A DNA stretch of 45,458 nucleotides from assembly GCA_020057225.1 (NCBI GenBank), contig JAGVGH010000136.1:1-45458 (forward strand), given 5' to 3'. The notes under the pieces were generated by a model. It was not told the DNA's origin and did not search any database. It saw only the letters and a list, made by a program, of their open reading frames with translations. Position numbers and translations under genes: made by a program. Below are positions 1 to 8,418 of this stretch, in pieces. This DNA comes from Desulfobacterales bacterium. Its GTDB lineage: Bacteria > Desulfobacterota > Desulfobacteria > Desulfobacterales > Desulfatibacillaceae. Within the stretch, counting starts at the first letter, position 1; each line of letters opens with the position of its first letter.

Positions 1-172
1 CAAGCGTGCTATCATTAGGGGAGGGAAGGGCCCGCGTACTCCGAGGGGTTTATCCCTTTGTGCGCAGAACCGGGCGTCCGCGCCCCAACGGTCCAGACGC
101 CCTGATCCCAGAGGCCCTTTCCGGTTCCGTCGCGGAGAGTCACGGGATCCCGTCCACAACACGGAGGCAGGC

Positions 173-3100
173 ATGGCGTCCCGCTACCGCGTTTCCCGGC
201 TCTTACGTTTCCCTTATGAGAACACCGCAACCAGGCCCCGCGGCGGGCCGGCGCCTTTCAATGGCGCGGCCCCGCGCGCTCTCCGGCACAGCCCGCGGAT
301 TTCCGGGACAGGAATCATCCTCTCTGCCCTGGCCCTCCTGGTCTCTCTTGCCGCCTCCCAGGCCCTGTCCCAGGCCCATCCGCCCAAGGTGGTCATCCTC
401 AACTCCTACCACCAGGGCGAGGAATGGTCCGACAAGGAACTCGCCGGAATTCTTCCAGTTCTCAGGAAGGCATACCCCCACCTTGTCCCATCGGTCGAGC
501 ACCTGGACGCGAAACGCTTTCCGGGCCCGCGGCACGCGGCGCGCCTTGTGGGGTTTTTGTCTCAAAAATACCGGGGCCAACATGTGGACCTGGTCATGGC
601 CCTGGACAATCCGGCGTTTGACCTTCTCCTGGAATCGCGTGACGCGGTTTTTCCGGGCGCTCCTGTGGTTTTCGCCGGCGTAAACGGATTCCGTCCTGAA
701 ACACTGGCCGGACAAACCGGTATCACAGGAGTCTGCGAGGCCCAGGATGTTGCGGGGACCCTCGGGCTTGCCCTTGACCTGCATCCAAAAACCCGGAAAG
801 TGCTCGTCATCCACGATTACACGCCCTCCGGACTCGCGGTGCGCAAAGACATGGACGCCGTATCTCCGGCTTTTAAAGGGCGGGTGGAGTTCGGGTATGT
901 CCCACCCTGCTCCATGGAGGCGTTGCGCAGCCTGCTTAAAAATTACCAACAGACCGAATCCCTGGTTCTCCTCCTTTCCTTTGTCACCGATACAAACAAC
1001 CATGCCTATACCCGGGAGGAAGGCACTCTCCTTATCGCATCCTCTTCTCCTGTGCCTGTCTATGCCATGCATGAGACCCGCCTGGGCCATGGAATTCTTG
1101 GCGGCCTGCTCCTGGAGGGCAAAGAGCACGGACGGCAGGCCGCCGGGCTGGCTCTGCGTGTTCTAAAGGGAGAGAACCCCGCGCGGATTCCTGTAGAGCG
1201 CAGCGTCTCCCGGCCTGTGTTTGATTATGTCCAGCTTCGGCGTTTTAGCGTGCCTCTCCGCTCCCTTCCCCAGGGAAGCCTTGTCGTCAACCGGCCGCGG
1301 ACACTTTGGGAGGAATACCGCGAAGTGGTCCTTCCTCTGGCCGCTGTTGTGTGCGGCCTGTTCGTTCTGCTCCTGGCCCTTGCCGCCGCCTTTTTCCGGC
1401 TAAGGCGTATTCACCGGGACTTCAAAAAAACGGAAGCCAGCCACCGCCAGATGTTCGACACCGCGAACGAAGGCATCTGGGCCATGGACGGGGAGTACCG
1501 GACCACCCTTGTCAACCGGCACATGGCCCACATGCTTGGGTACGCGCCCGAGGAGATGCCGGGCCGCAAGGTGCATGAGTTCATGTTCGGGGAGGACATT
1601 GAAGACCACAGCGCCCAGATGGCGCAACGGCAGTATGGAGCTTCCAGTGTGTATGAACGGCGCTTTCGCAAGAAGGACGGCTCCGTCCTTTGGACCCTTG
1701 TTTCCGCCTCTCCGAAAATCGGCCCTGGAGGACGCTTTGACGGCTCCTTCGCCATGTACACCGATATAACTTTAAGGAAAAGGGCGGAAGAGGCGCTCAA
1801 GGAAAACGAGGCCCGCTACCGCCAGATGTTTGAGACAAACCAGGCTGTCAAACTGATTATTGACCCGTCCGACGGGCGCATCATCGAGGCCAACGGGGCG
1901 GCCCACAGGTTTTACGGTTTTGGCGGCAATGTGCTCGCGCAACTGCGGGAAATGGACATCAACACCTTGCCCGGGGAGGAGGTCCGCAGGGAAATGGAAC
2001 GGGCGGCGGGCGAAGAGCGTCCGCATTTCCATTTCCGGCACAAGCTCGCCTCCGGTGAAATCCGGGATGTGGAGGTTTACTCCGGACCTATTGTCATTGG
2101 CGGCAGGAAACTATTGTATTCGATTGTGCATGACATCACACAGCGGAGAAGAGCCGAGGAGGCGCTCAAGGAAAGCGAGGAGCGCTTCCGCCTCCTTTAC
2201 GAGGACGCTCCGCTGGCCTACCAGTCCCTGGACGAGGAAGGCAATTTCGTGGAGGTGAACCCCGCCTGGCTCAGGGTTCTGGGATATTCACGGGAGGAGG
2301 TGATCGGCAAAAATTTCGCGGAGTTTATCGCTCCGGAATCGCGGGACCATTTCAGGGATAACTTCCCAAGATTCAAAGCCGTGGGCGAGGTTCTGGGCGT
2401 TGAGTTCGAGATGGTGAAAAAAGACGGCCGTCGCATTCTCGTTACGTTCAACGGAAAGATAGGGCGGGATTCCGGGGGCGGGTTCAAGCAGACCCATTGT
2501 ATTTTCCTGGATATCACTGAAAGCAAACGCGCCCAGGAGGCGCTCAGGGAAAGCGAGGAGAACTACGCCTTTGTGGTCAACTCCATGCAGGAGACCCTTT
2601 CGGTGATTGACACGGAAGGCCGTTTTCTTTTCGTCAACACCAAGGCCGCGAAAAACCTGTCCGGAGAAGGTCCGGAGAAGGTCACCGGAAAAAACCTGCG
2701 CGACTTTGTCCCTGAAGAAGATGCGGACTATCTCATCTCCCGATACAGAGAAACAGTCGCATCGGGAAAACCCATATCCCAGGACATCCGGGTCACCCTG
2801 TCAGGCGGCGCGCGCTGGTTTCACAACATCCGGCAGCCCGTTTTCTTTGGCCGGGAAAAAACACCCGCTGTGCTCAGCATGTCCCTGGACATCACGGCCC
2901 GCAAGCAAACCGAGGAGGCGCTTAAGGCGAGCGAAGAGAAATTCCGGACTCTGGCTGAAAGCAGCGAAGACTACATCATGCGCTATGACCGCAAGGGGCG
3001 GCATATCTACATGAATCCGGCGGGGCTTGCGGTCTCCGGGTTCTCGGAAAAGGATGTTCCCGGAAAAACCCACTGGGAACTGGGTTTTGATCCGGCCCTG

Positions 3101-4879
3101 TGCGCCCTTTGGGAAGAGAAGATAGAGGCCGCGTTTCAAACAGGCGCTCCCCGGCAGTGCCAGTTTGAATGGGAGAGCGTCAAGGGAAAAGTCACCCTTG
3201 ATTTGCGCTTTACCCCGGAATTCGGAGAAAACGGCCAGGTTGTCTCTGTGCTGGGAGTCTCCAGGGATATCACCGCCCTCAAACAGGCCGGGGAAAAGCT
3301 GCGCGACCAGATGGAATTTGTCTCAACACTCTTGGACACCATCCCCATCCCCGTGTTTTACAAAAACGCCAAGGGCAGATACCTGGGATGCAACCGGGCC
3401 TTCGAAAGCTTTTACGGCCTCCCCAAGGAAACACTTGTGGGAAAAACCGTGAAGGAGATCGGCATCGGCGAACAGGCGGCTCTTTTTGACGCCAAAGACC
3501 AGGAGCTTTTTCAAGCGCCCGGCACCCAGTTCTATGAAAGCACGGTCAAAACCGCCGCCGGAGAAAACAAGGACGTGCTGCTCCACAAAGCAACGTTTAC
3601 CGGTTCCCAGGGCCGGGTGGCCGGAATTATCGGCGCCATCCTCGACCTGACCGGGCGCAACAGGGCCCACGCGGAACGCCTTGCGATGCAGGAACGCCTG
3701 CTCCACTCCCAGAAACTCGAAAGCATCGGGGTGCTTTCGGGAGGCATCGCCCACGACTTCAACAACCTCCTCATGGCTGTTCTCGGCAACCTGGACATGG
3801 CCCTGTACGACATTTCAGCCTATTCTCCGGCCCGGCAGCCTGTGGAGGCCGCCATTCAAGCCTCGAAGCGCGCGGCGGACCTTACACGCCAGCTTTTGGC
3901 CTACTCGGGCAAGGGCAGGTTTGTGGTGGCGGAGGTGGACCTGAACGCGGTGGTGCGGGAAAACGCGCGCATGCTCAAGGCCGCCATTTCCAAAAATGTG
4001 AGCCTGGAGATACTGGCCGCTGAAAACCTGCCCCAGGTCATGGCCACGCCGGAGCAGGTGCAGCAGGTGGTGATGAATCTCATCACCAACGCGTCGGAGG
4101 CCATTTGCGATAATCCCGGAGTGGTAACCCTCAAAACCTTCACCTGCGACTGCGGCGCGGAGGAGCTTTCCAAAAGCCTCGCCGGAGATATCCCGCCTCC
4201 GGGAAAATTCGTCGCGCTTGAGGTCATGGACACAGGCTGCGGAATGGACGCGGCCACTTTGGCGAAACTCTTCGACCCCTTCTTTTCAACGAAATTCCAG
4301 GGCCGGGGCCTTGGAATGTCCGCCGTGCTGGGCATTGTGCGGGGACACCAGGGCGCGATTTTCGTGGATTCCGCGCCGGGACTGGGAACCACCATCCGGG
4401 TTTTGTTTCCATTGTCCGCGGACGCCAGGCCGTCTGTGCCCGGGGAAACCCGGAAGGAGCCTGCCGCTCCGACAAACCCCTGCGCGGCCCGGGAAAAGAA
4501 AGGACTGGTCCTTCTGGCGGACGATGAGGAGGCGGTGCTGAACGTGGGTGAAAAGATGCTCCAAAGGCTGGGGTACGATGTCCTTACAGCGGAAGACGGG
4601 GACGAGGCCCTTGCAACCTACGCGCGCCATGCCGAACGGATTGTCTGCATTGTTTTGGACTGGAGGATGCCCAGGCTGGACGGGCCCGCCACCCTGGCCT
4701 TGCTTCGGCAAACCGCGCCGGATGTCCCGGTGGTCCTGTCGAGCGGGTATTCCCAGGAAGAGGCTCTATCCAGGCTGGACAACAACCGCCATGTGGCTTT
4801 CATCCAAAAGCCCTATACTTTGGGAAACCTGGAAAATATCCTTGCGAAAGCCACGCGGAAAACCGGGGAGGGAAACTGA
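173..4879 (+). CDS. Membrane hybrid sensor histidine kinase with ABC-type sensor domain, six PAS domains and receiver
   Basis: Signal-transducing hybrid histidine kinase of 1568 aa. The ATG at 173 follows GGAGG at 162-166. A hydrophobic segment near residues 45-65 exports a domain at about 70-365 that resembles ABC-transporter substrate-binding proteins (starts PKVVILNSYHQGEEW); a second membrane helix lies near 385-410. Six PAS domains begin near residues 422, 546, 669, 796, 922 and 1045, each closed by a PAC-like DIT or DLT motif. The HisKA region has GGIAHDFNN with phosphoacceptor His1194. HATPase boxes NLITNASEAI and DTGCGMD follow, then a C-terminal receiver with VLDWRMP (Asp1496) and the QKPY lysine. 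Family knowledge: small-ligand sensing outside, PAS sensing inside, internal phosphorelay. No separate response regulator with an output domain lies beside it, so the target is unknown. The stop codon lies in the end of a MITE-like element. Confidence 0.92.
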   Translation: MASRYRVSRLLRFPYENTATRPRGGPAPFNGAAPRALRHSPRISGTGIILSALALLVSLAASQALSQAHPPKVVILNSYHQGEEWSDKELAGILPVLRKAYPHLVPSVEHLDAKRFPGPRHAARLVGFLSQKYRGQHVDLVMALDNPAFDLLLESRDAVFPGAPVVFAGVNGFRPETLAGQTGITGVCEAQDVAGTLGLALDLHPKTRKVLVIHDYTPSGLAVRKDMDAVSPAFKGRVEFGYVPPCSMEALRSLLKNYQQTESLVLLLSFVTDTNNHAYTREEGTLLIASSSPVPVYAMHETRLGHGILGGLLLEGKEHGRQAAGLALRVLKGENPARIPVERSVSRPVFDYVQLRRFSVPLRSLPQGSLVVNRPRTLWEEYREVVLPLAAVVCGLFVLLLALAAAFFRLRRIHRDFKKTEASHRQMFDTANEGIWAMDGEYRTTLVNRHMAHMLGYAPEEMPGRKVHEFMFGEDIEDHSAQMAQRQYGASSVYERRFRKKDGSVLWTLVSASPKIGPGGRFDGSFAMYTDITLRKRAEEALKENEARYRQMFETNQAVKLIIDPSDGRIIEANGAAHRFYGFGGNVLAQLREMDINTLPGEEVRREMERAAGEERPHFHFRHKLASGEIRDVEVYSGPIVIGGRKLLYSIVHDITQRRRAEEALKESEERFRLLYEDAPLAYQSLDEEGNFVEVNPAWLRVLGYSREEVIGKNFAEFIAPESRDHFRDNFPRFKAVGEVLGVEFEMVKKDGRRILVTFNGKIGRDSGGGFKQTHCIFLDITESKRAQEALRESEENYAFVVNSMQETLSVIDTEGRFLFVNTKAAKNLSGEGPEKVTGKNLRDFVPEEDADYLISRYRETVASGKPISQDIRVTLSGGARWFHNIRQPVFFGREKTPAVLSMSLDITARKQTEEALKASEEKFRTLAESSEDYIMRYDRKGRHIYMNPAGLAVSGFSEKDVPGKTHWELGFDPALCALWEEKIEAAFQTGAPRQCQFEWESVKGKVTLDLRFTPEFGENGQVVSVLGVSRDITALKQAGEKLRDQMEFVSTLLDTIPIPVFYKNAKGRYLGCNRAFESFYGLPKETLVGKTVKEIGIGEQAALFDAKDQELFQAPGTQFYESTVKTAAGENKDVLLHKATFTGSQGRVAGIIGAILDLTGRNRAHAERLAMQERLLHSQKLESIGVLSGGIAHDFNNLLMAVLGNLDMALYDISAYSPARQPVEAAIQASKRAADLTRQLLAYSGKGRFVVAEVDLNAVVRENARMLKAAISKNVSLEILAAENLPQVMATPEQVQQVVMNLITNASEAICDNPGVVTLKTFTCDCGAEELSKSLAGDIPPPGKFVALEVMDTGCGMDAATLAKLFDPFFSTKFQGRGLGMSAVLGIVRGHQGAIFVDSAPGLGTTIRVLFPLSADARPSVPGETRKEPAAPTNPCAAREKKGLVLLADDEEAVLNVGEKMLQRLGYDVLTAEDGDEALATYARHAERIVCIVLDWRMPRLDGPATLALLRQTAPDVPVVLSSGYSQEEALSRLDNNRHVAFIQKPYTLGNLENILAKATRKTGEGN

Positions 4880-4999
4880 TACCAAAATGCGGTCCAATCC
4901 GTAACACCCTGCCTGCTGAAAGCTCCCGCTCAATCTCCCTCTCCCTGCGGGAGAGGGCCGTGGTGAGGGCATACCTTGTCTGATTGCGCCTTGGTATCA
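4877..4999. repeat. MITE-like element with TGATACCAA terminal inverted repeats
   Basis: A 123-bp segment begins with TGATACCAA (4877-4885) and ends with the exact complement TTGGTATCA (4991-4999). It carries a REP-like hairpin, CCCTCTCCCTGCGGGAGAGGG, near its middle. No coding capacity is seen. The TGA of the left end is the stop codon of the kinase gene, so insertion probably set that protein's C-terminus. I see no clear target-site duplication. Confidence 0.6.
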
Positions 5000-5000
5000 A

Positions 5001-5162
5001 TCCTCAAAGATTCTCCCGAAACTCCGAAACTTCAGAGGTGAGGAAACAGGGCTTGAGATTCCCGTCTCCGTACCTGTCGGGGCACCCAATAATTTCGAGA
5101 CGGAACGGCGTTACATTCTTGAATATCTTTGCCTTGTTGAAAGAATAAAAGAGAACGGTTGA
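5001..5162 (+). pseudogene. Possible 3' remnant of an unidentified gene
   Basis: Next to the MITE-like element an open frame runs without a start codon to a TGA at about 5160-5162. Its conceptual product ends with a protein-like stretch including VPVGAPNNFETERRYILEYL. Composition and lack of a start suggest a truncated gene end, but no family is recognised and chance is possible. The rest of 5163-5565 is AT-rich and then GC-rich spacer in which I see no gene. Confidence 0.2.
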
Positions 5163-5565
5163 ATGATTTTTTTCAACCTTTACATGCATCATTACCCTTT
5201 CACATTTCCATACCGGAAGAGGGGCCCTCCGCCCCCGGCGTTTCTTGGCTTTCAAACACAAACCTTGCTTTACACCGCCCCGCTTTTTGCGCTATGCTAC
5301 CGGGAATTCCAGGTTGCTTTTTCCTGCGGATTTTGGGTATTCTCATGTGATTTCCCGGCAACCCGCGGCGTCCCCGCGACGGCCTGACGCTCCTCCCTTA
5401 ACCGTCCCCGGCCTGAAGAACGGCCCAGGGAGAACGGGCATCCGCCTGTTGGCGCGCGGTTGCCTGTGCAGGCCCGAAACGCGCCGGAATATCCATGGCG
5501 ATACAGCCCGGCGCCCATGGTTACGCTGTCCAAACCCGGTAAACCTCAACAGGAAGGGAGATGCC

Positions 5566-6357
5566 GTGAGCTACTATTACGCCAAAGGCGGGGACAAAAT
5601 CGGCCCCTTGACAGGGGAGGAATTCGGTCTGGCTCTGGACAGGGGGGATGTGGGCCCGTCCACCCTGGTCTGGACCTCGGGAATGGACAACTGGAAACCC
5701 TTTGCGGACGCGGCAAGCCTTTTTCCCGCCCGGTCTCCCTCCGCTCCTTCGGTCCCTGCGGCCTCGCCGGTTTCCGCCTATCCGGCCCAGGCGGAAAATC
5801 CCGTCTCCCAGCCCGGAAAACAAGCATGCGCCGAGTGCGGCGGCCTCTTCGATCCCGACGACATGGTGCGGCACGGAGCCTCCTGGATCTGCGCGGGCTG
5901 CAAGCCGCTCTTCCTCCAAAAACTCCGCGAGGGTGTCGGCCTTCGAAGCGCCATGAACTACGCCGGATTCTGGATACGTGTCGCCGCGTATTTGCTGGAC
6001 TGGGTCATCAACCTTGTGTTGACCGTCGTTGTCACGTTTGTCCCCGGCCTGCTCTTTATTGGTGACGACTCCGGAATCGGAGGACTCATTGGCACGGTTT
6101 TAGGGGCGATCATTGGTCCCGCCTACTACGTGTTTTTTGTCGGCAAGTACGCGGCGACTCCAGGAAAAATGGCCATCGGGCTTAAAATTGTCCGGAGCGA
6201 CGGAAGCAGAGTTTCTTATCCGCGGGCGTTTGCCCGTATTTTCGCCTTATCACTGGCGGCGATTCCCCTTGGCGCGGGCCTCATCGCCGTCGGGTTCGAC
6301 CCCGAAAAACGTGGCTGGCATGACAGAATATGCGATACCCGCGTCATTCGGAAATAG
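5566..6357 (+). CDS. GYF_2 / zinc-ribbon / RDD membrane protein
   Basis: First gene of a ten-gene operon; 263 aa from the GTG at 5566, which follows GGAAGGGA with good spacing. An upstream in-frame ATG at 5245 would add a low-complexity leader and is rejected. Residues 1-50 form a GYF_2 (DUF4339) domain with YYYAKGGDKIGPLTGEEF and a conserved W near WTSGMDNWKPF. A Pro/Ala linker leads to a Cys4 module (CAECGG ... CAGC) near residues 85-120. The rest is an RDD domain with membrane helices around YLLDWVINLVLTVVV and the family's RIFALSL / GWHDRICDT region near the C-terminus. Family knowledge: GYF_2-RDD proteins are inner-membrane proteins of unknown role. The gap to the next gene is 14 bp. Confidence 0.85.
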   Translation: MSYYYAKGGDKIGPLTGEEFGLALDRGDVGPSTLVWTSGMDNWKPFADAASLFPARSPSAPSVPAASPVSAYPAQAENPVSQPGKQACAECGGLFDPDDMVRHGASWICAGCKPLFLQKLREGVGLRSAMNYAGFWIRVAAYLLDWVINLVLTVVVTFVPGLLFIGDDSGIGGLIGTVLGAIIGPAYYVFFVGKYAATPGKMAIGLKIVRSDGSRVSYPRAFARIFALSLAAIPLGAGLIAVGFDPEKRGWHDRICDTRVIRK

Positions 6358-6371
6358 TAAAAGGTGCTGGA

Positions 6372-6929
6372 ATGCTTACCTGCGACAACTGCAACACCGC
6401 GGTTCCGGGATATTTGGTGAACACCGGCGAGGCGCGCTGCCCGGGATGCGGGGATAAAATCACAGCCTACGCGTTTCCGGCCATCGCGCGGGTGGAGCAA
6501 GGGCAGCATCCCGAGTCCCTTATGGAGCTGGGTCACGCGGGATGCTTTTACCATCCCGGCAAAAAGGCCGTTGTGCCCTGCGGATCCTGCGGAAGATTCC
6601 TGTGCGCTCTGTGCGATCTGGAACTGGACGGCAAACACCTCTGCCCTGCCTGCCTGGAAACCGGAAAGGACGCGGGGAAAATCGCCTCGGTGGAGAAGGA
6701 GCGGGTCAACCATGACTCCCTAGTCCTCTCCATGGCTATTCTCCCCGTTCTGATCTGGCCGATAGTCGTGATAACCGCTCCATTGACCATCTATTCCACG
6801 TTCCGCCACTGGAAAAAGCCGCTTTCCCTCACCCGGAAAAGCCGGTGGCGGTTCATTGCCGGCTCAGGAATCGCACTCCTTGAACTGGCCGGAATCGCCG
6901 TCATTGCCATCACCCTAGCGGCCCAATGA
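6372..6929 (+). CDS. Membrane protein with two N-terminal Cys-rich zinc modules
   Basis: 185 aa from the ATG at 6372; translation further upstream would overlap the previous gene and has no better start. The N-terminus has a zinc-ribbon pattern CDNC ... CPGCG (residues 4-30). A B-box-like array follows near 60-105: CFYHP, CGSCGRFLCALC and CPAC. Two hydrophobic segments near 120-145 and 165-185 place it in the membrane with the Cys modules presumably cytoplasmic. I do not recognise a named family. Its stop overlaps the next start (ATGA at 6926-6929), so the two are translationally coupled. Confidence 0.8.
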   Translation: MLTCDNCNTAVPGYLVNTGEARCPGCGDKITAYAFPAIARVEQGQHPESLMELGHAGCFYHPGKKAVVPCGSCGRFLCALCDLELDGKHLCPACLETGKDAGKIASVEKERVNHDSLVLSMAILPVLIWPIVVITAPLTIYSTFRHWKKPLSLTRKSRWRFIAGSGIALLELAGIAVIAITLAAQ

Positions 6930-8104
6930 ACGGCCTTTTGCGGGAAGGAATGAAACAGCCGGTTCCCTATAAAAAGCTGCCCGGAACAGCCACCCTTTGG
7001 CTTGTTGGATCCCAACGCCTATGGGCAGGTCCGGACCATCTGCTAATGGTGACAAGCTCAGGATACACCGAGGCATATAAACGGTTCGCCTACCGGGACA
7101 TTCAGGGCTTTGTGAGCCGCCGCACCTGCCACTGGGCTTTGGGCCTTGGCCTGGGAGGTTTCTTCTCGGCCCTGGGCGTGCTTCTGTGCTTTACGGAAGA
7201 CGGGTGGAGCCTGGGCGCTTTCTTTCTTTTCTTCGCGTTGCCCGTGGCTTTGTGGAACCTCGTGTTCGGCCCCACCTGCCGGACAACCATCCGGACCGCG
7301 GTCCAAACCGAGAAGGTGCCGTCCCTGTCGCGCGCCCGGCATTTCCGCAAGGCCATGCGGCAGGTGCTGCCGCGCATCCAGGAGGCCCAGGGGGTGCTGA
7401 CCCCGGAGGAGTACGAGGGCGCGTTCCGGGAGGCAAAGGAACAAAGACCCGGGACGCCGCCGCCTGTTCCTTTGGAACAAGGCATAGAGAACACGGAAGG
7501 GGCACAGGGTCTGTTCGCGGGGCGGCGGACTCTGTATGACGATATGCGGAAGGATATTGGGCTGAGTCTTCCACAACGCGCTTCCTTGGACGCTCCCCCC
7601 GGCCTTCCCGGCGCCGCCTTGGCCGGGCGCGGTCAAGCCCGGAAAGCCGCCCGTTTCTGGAGCGCCTCGCCTCATTTCCGGGCTTTTGTCTGCCTTTTCG
7701 CCTCAACCGCCCTGGACGCGACACGGTTTTCCTTCACATCCTCGGCGCCCGGTCTTGCCGCGTTGTTTCTGGGATCGGCCGCCATCATTTTTTTTATCCT
7801 GGGGCTGGTAAAACAATACAATACGGACCTGCCCGGGATGATCCGGTTTCTGACATGGGCGGGCGCCGCGTTTTGTCTTATCAAACTGGCTATCCTCTAC
7901 ATAACAGGGGTACTGAGCCTTGCGATAAACGCACCGGATGAGTTGGCCGCCAACGCGGATATTGCCCTTGCAATGGCACGGCTCTCCCCCTATGACGGTC
8001 ACGGCGGCATGGCCGTCCTCCTCGTCTGTGTGTTTGGCGGGCTTGCCGTCTCCCTTCCCGGCCTTGCCCTGGTCTTCTATCACCGCGCGCGGAGAAGGCC
8101 ATGA
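6926..8104 (+). CDS. Uncharacterised polytopic membrane protein of the MoxR operon
   Basis: 392 aa. The start at 6926 overlaps the previous stop by 4 nt. An in-frame ATG at 6950 has GGAAGGA directly in front, probably too close to act as its ribosome-binding site. Residues 40-75 resemble a small PH-like or membrane-anchored soluble domain (LLMVTSSGYTEAYKRFAYRD). Two helices follow (about 75-120), then a soluble helical linker (150-240), then about four helices to the C-terminus, which ends with HRARRRP. No catalytic motif is visible and no family is recognised. Coupling to both neighbours argues for a shared complex or shared regulation. Confidence 0.75.
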   Translation: MNGLLREGMKQPVPYKKLPGTATLWLVGSQRLWAGPDHLLMVTSSGYTEAYKRFAYRDIQGFVSRRTCHWALGLGLGGFFSALGVLLCFTEDGWSLGAFFLFFALPVALWNLVFGPTCRTTIRTAVQTEKVPSLSRARHFRKAMRQVLPRIQEAQGVLTPEEYEGAFREAKEQRPGTPPPVPLEQGIENTEGAQGLFAGRRTLYDDMRKDIGLSLPQRASLDAPPGLPGAALAGRGQARKAARFWSASPHFRAFVCLFASTALDATRFSFTSSAPGLAALFLGSAAIIFFILGLVKQYNTDLPGMIRFLTWAGAAFCLIKLAILYITGVLSLAINAPDELAANADIALAMARLSPYDGHGGMAVLLVCVFGGLAVSLPGLALVFYHRARRRP

Positions 8105-8418
8105 CCGCGCTTCATCAAGAGCGCTGCGCCCACCACGCCGCCCGGGAGGCCGCGGCAAAATGCCTTTCCTGCGGACGGTTCTTTTGCCGGGAATGCGTCA
8201 CCGAGCACCTGGGCCGGGTGCTGTGCGCGGAGTGCCTGGCGCGGGAGGGTGAAAAAAAGGCGGCGCGCAGGCGCAGGCTGGCAAGCCTCCGCCAGGCGGG
8301 AATGTTCATCGCGGGCTTTTTCCTGGTCTGGCTGGTGTTTCACACCACAGGCAGGGCGCTTATGGCGATCCCGGACTCCTTCCATGAAGGCACGGTGTGG
8401 GAGGAGGCGCTGCCATGA
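8101..8418 (+). CDS. Small B-box-type zinc-finger membrane protein
   Basis: 105 aa. The N-terminal half has a B-box-like Cys/His pattern: CAHH near residue 9, CLSCGRFFCREC near 23-34, CAEC near 44-47. A basic stretch (KKAARRRRLASLRQ) leads into one membrane helix (AGMFIAGFFLVWLVF) near 68-82. It overlaps both neighbours by 4 nt (8101-8104 and 8415-8418). Family knowledge: bacterial B-box-like zinc modules often precede membrane segments, but their role is unknown. Its Cys module resembles the one in the 6372 gene, suggesting related parts of one machinery. Confidence 0.75.
   Translation: MTALHQERCAHHAAREAAAKCLSCGRFFCRECVTEHLGRVLCAECLAREGEKKAARRRRLASLRQAGMFIAGFFLVWLVFHTTGRALMAIPDSFHEGTVWEEALP

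Noticed and set aside
203-1129. Minus-strand open frame of 308 codons inside the kinase gene
   Set aside because: It lies fully in the well-supported kinase coding region and has low-complexity Arg/Gly-rich product.
5004-5261. Minus-strand 85-codon frame in the spacer before the MoxR operon
   Set aside because: No ribosome-binding site or family match; the opposite strand gives a more protein-like (though still weak) remnant.
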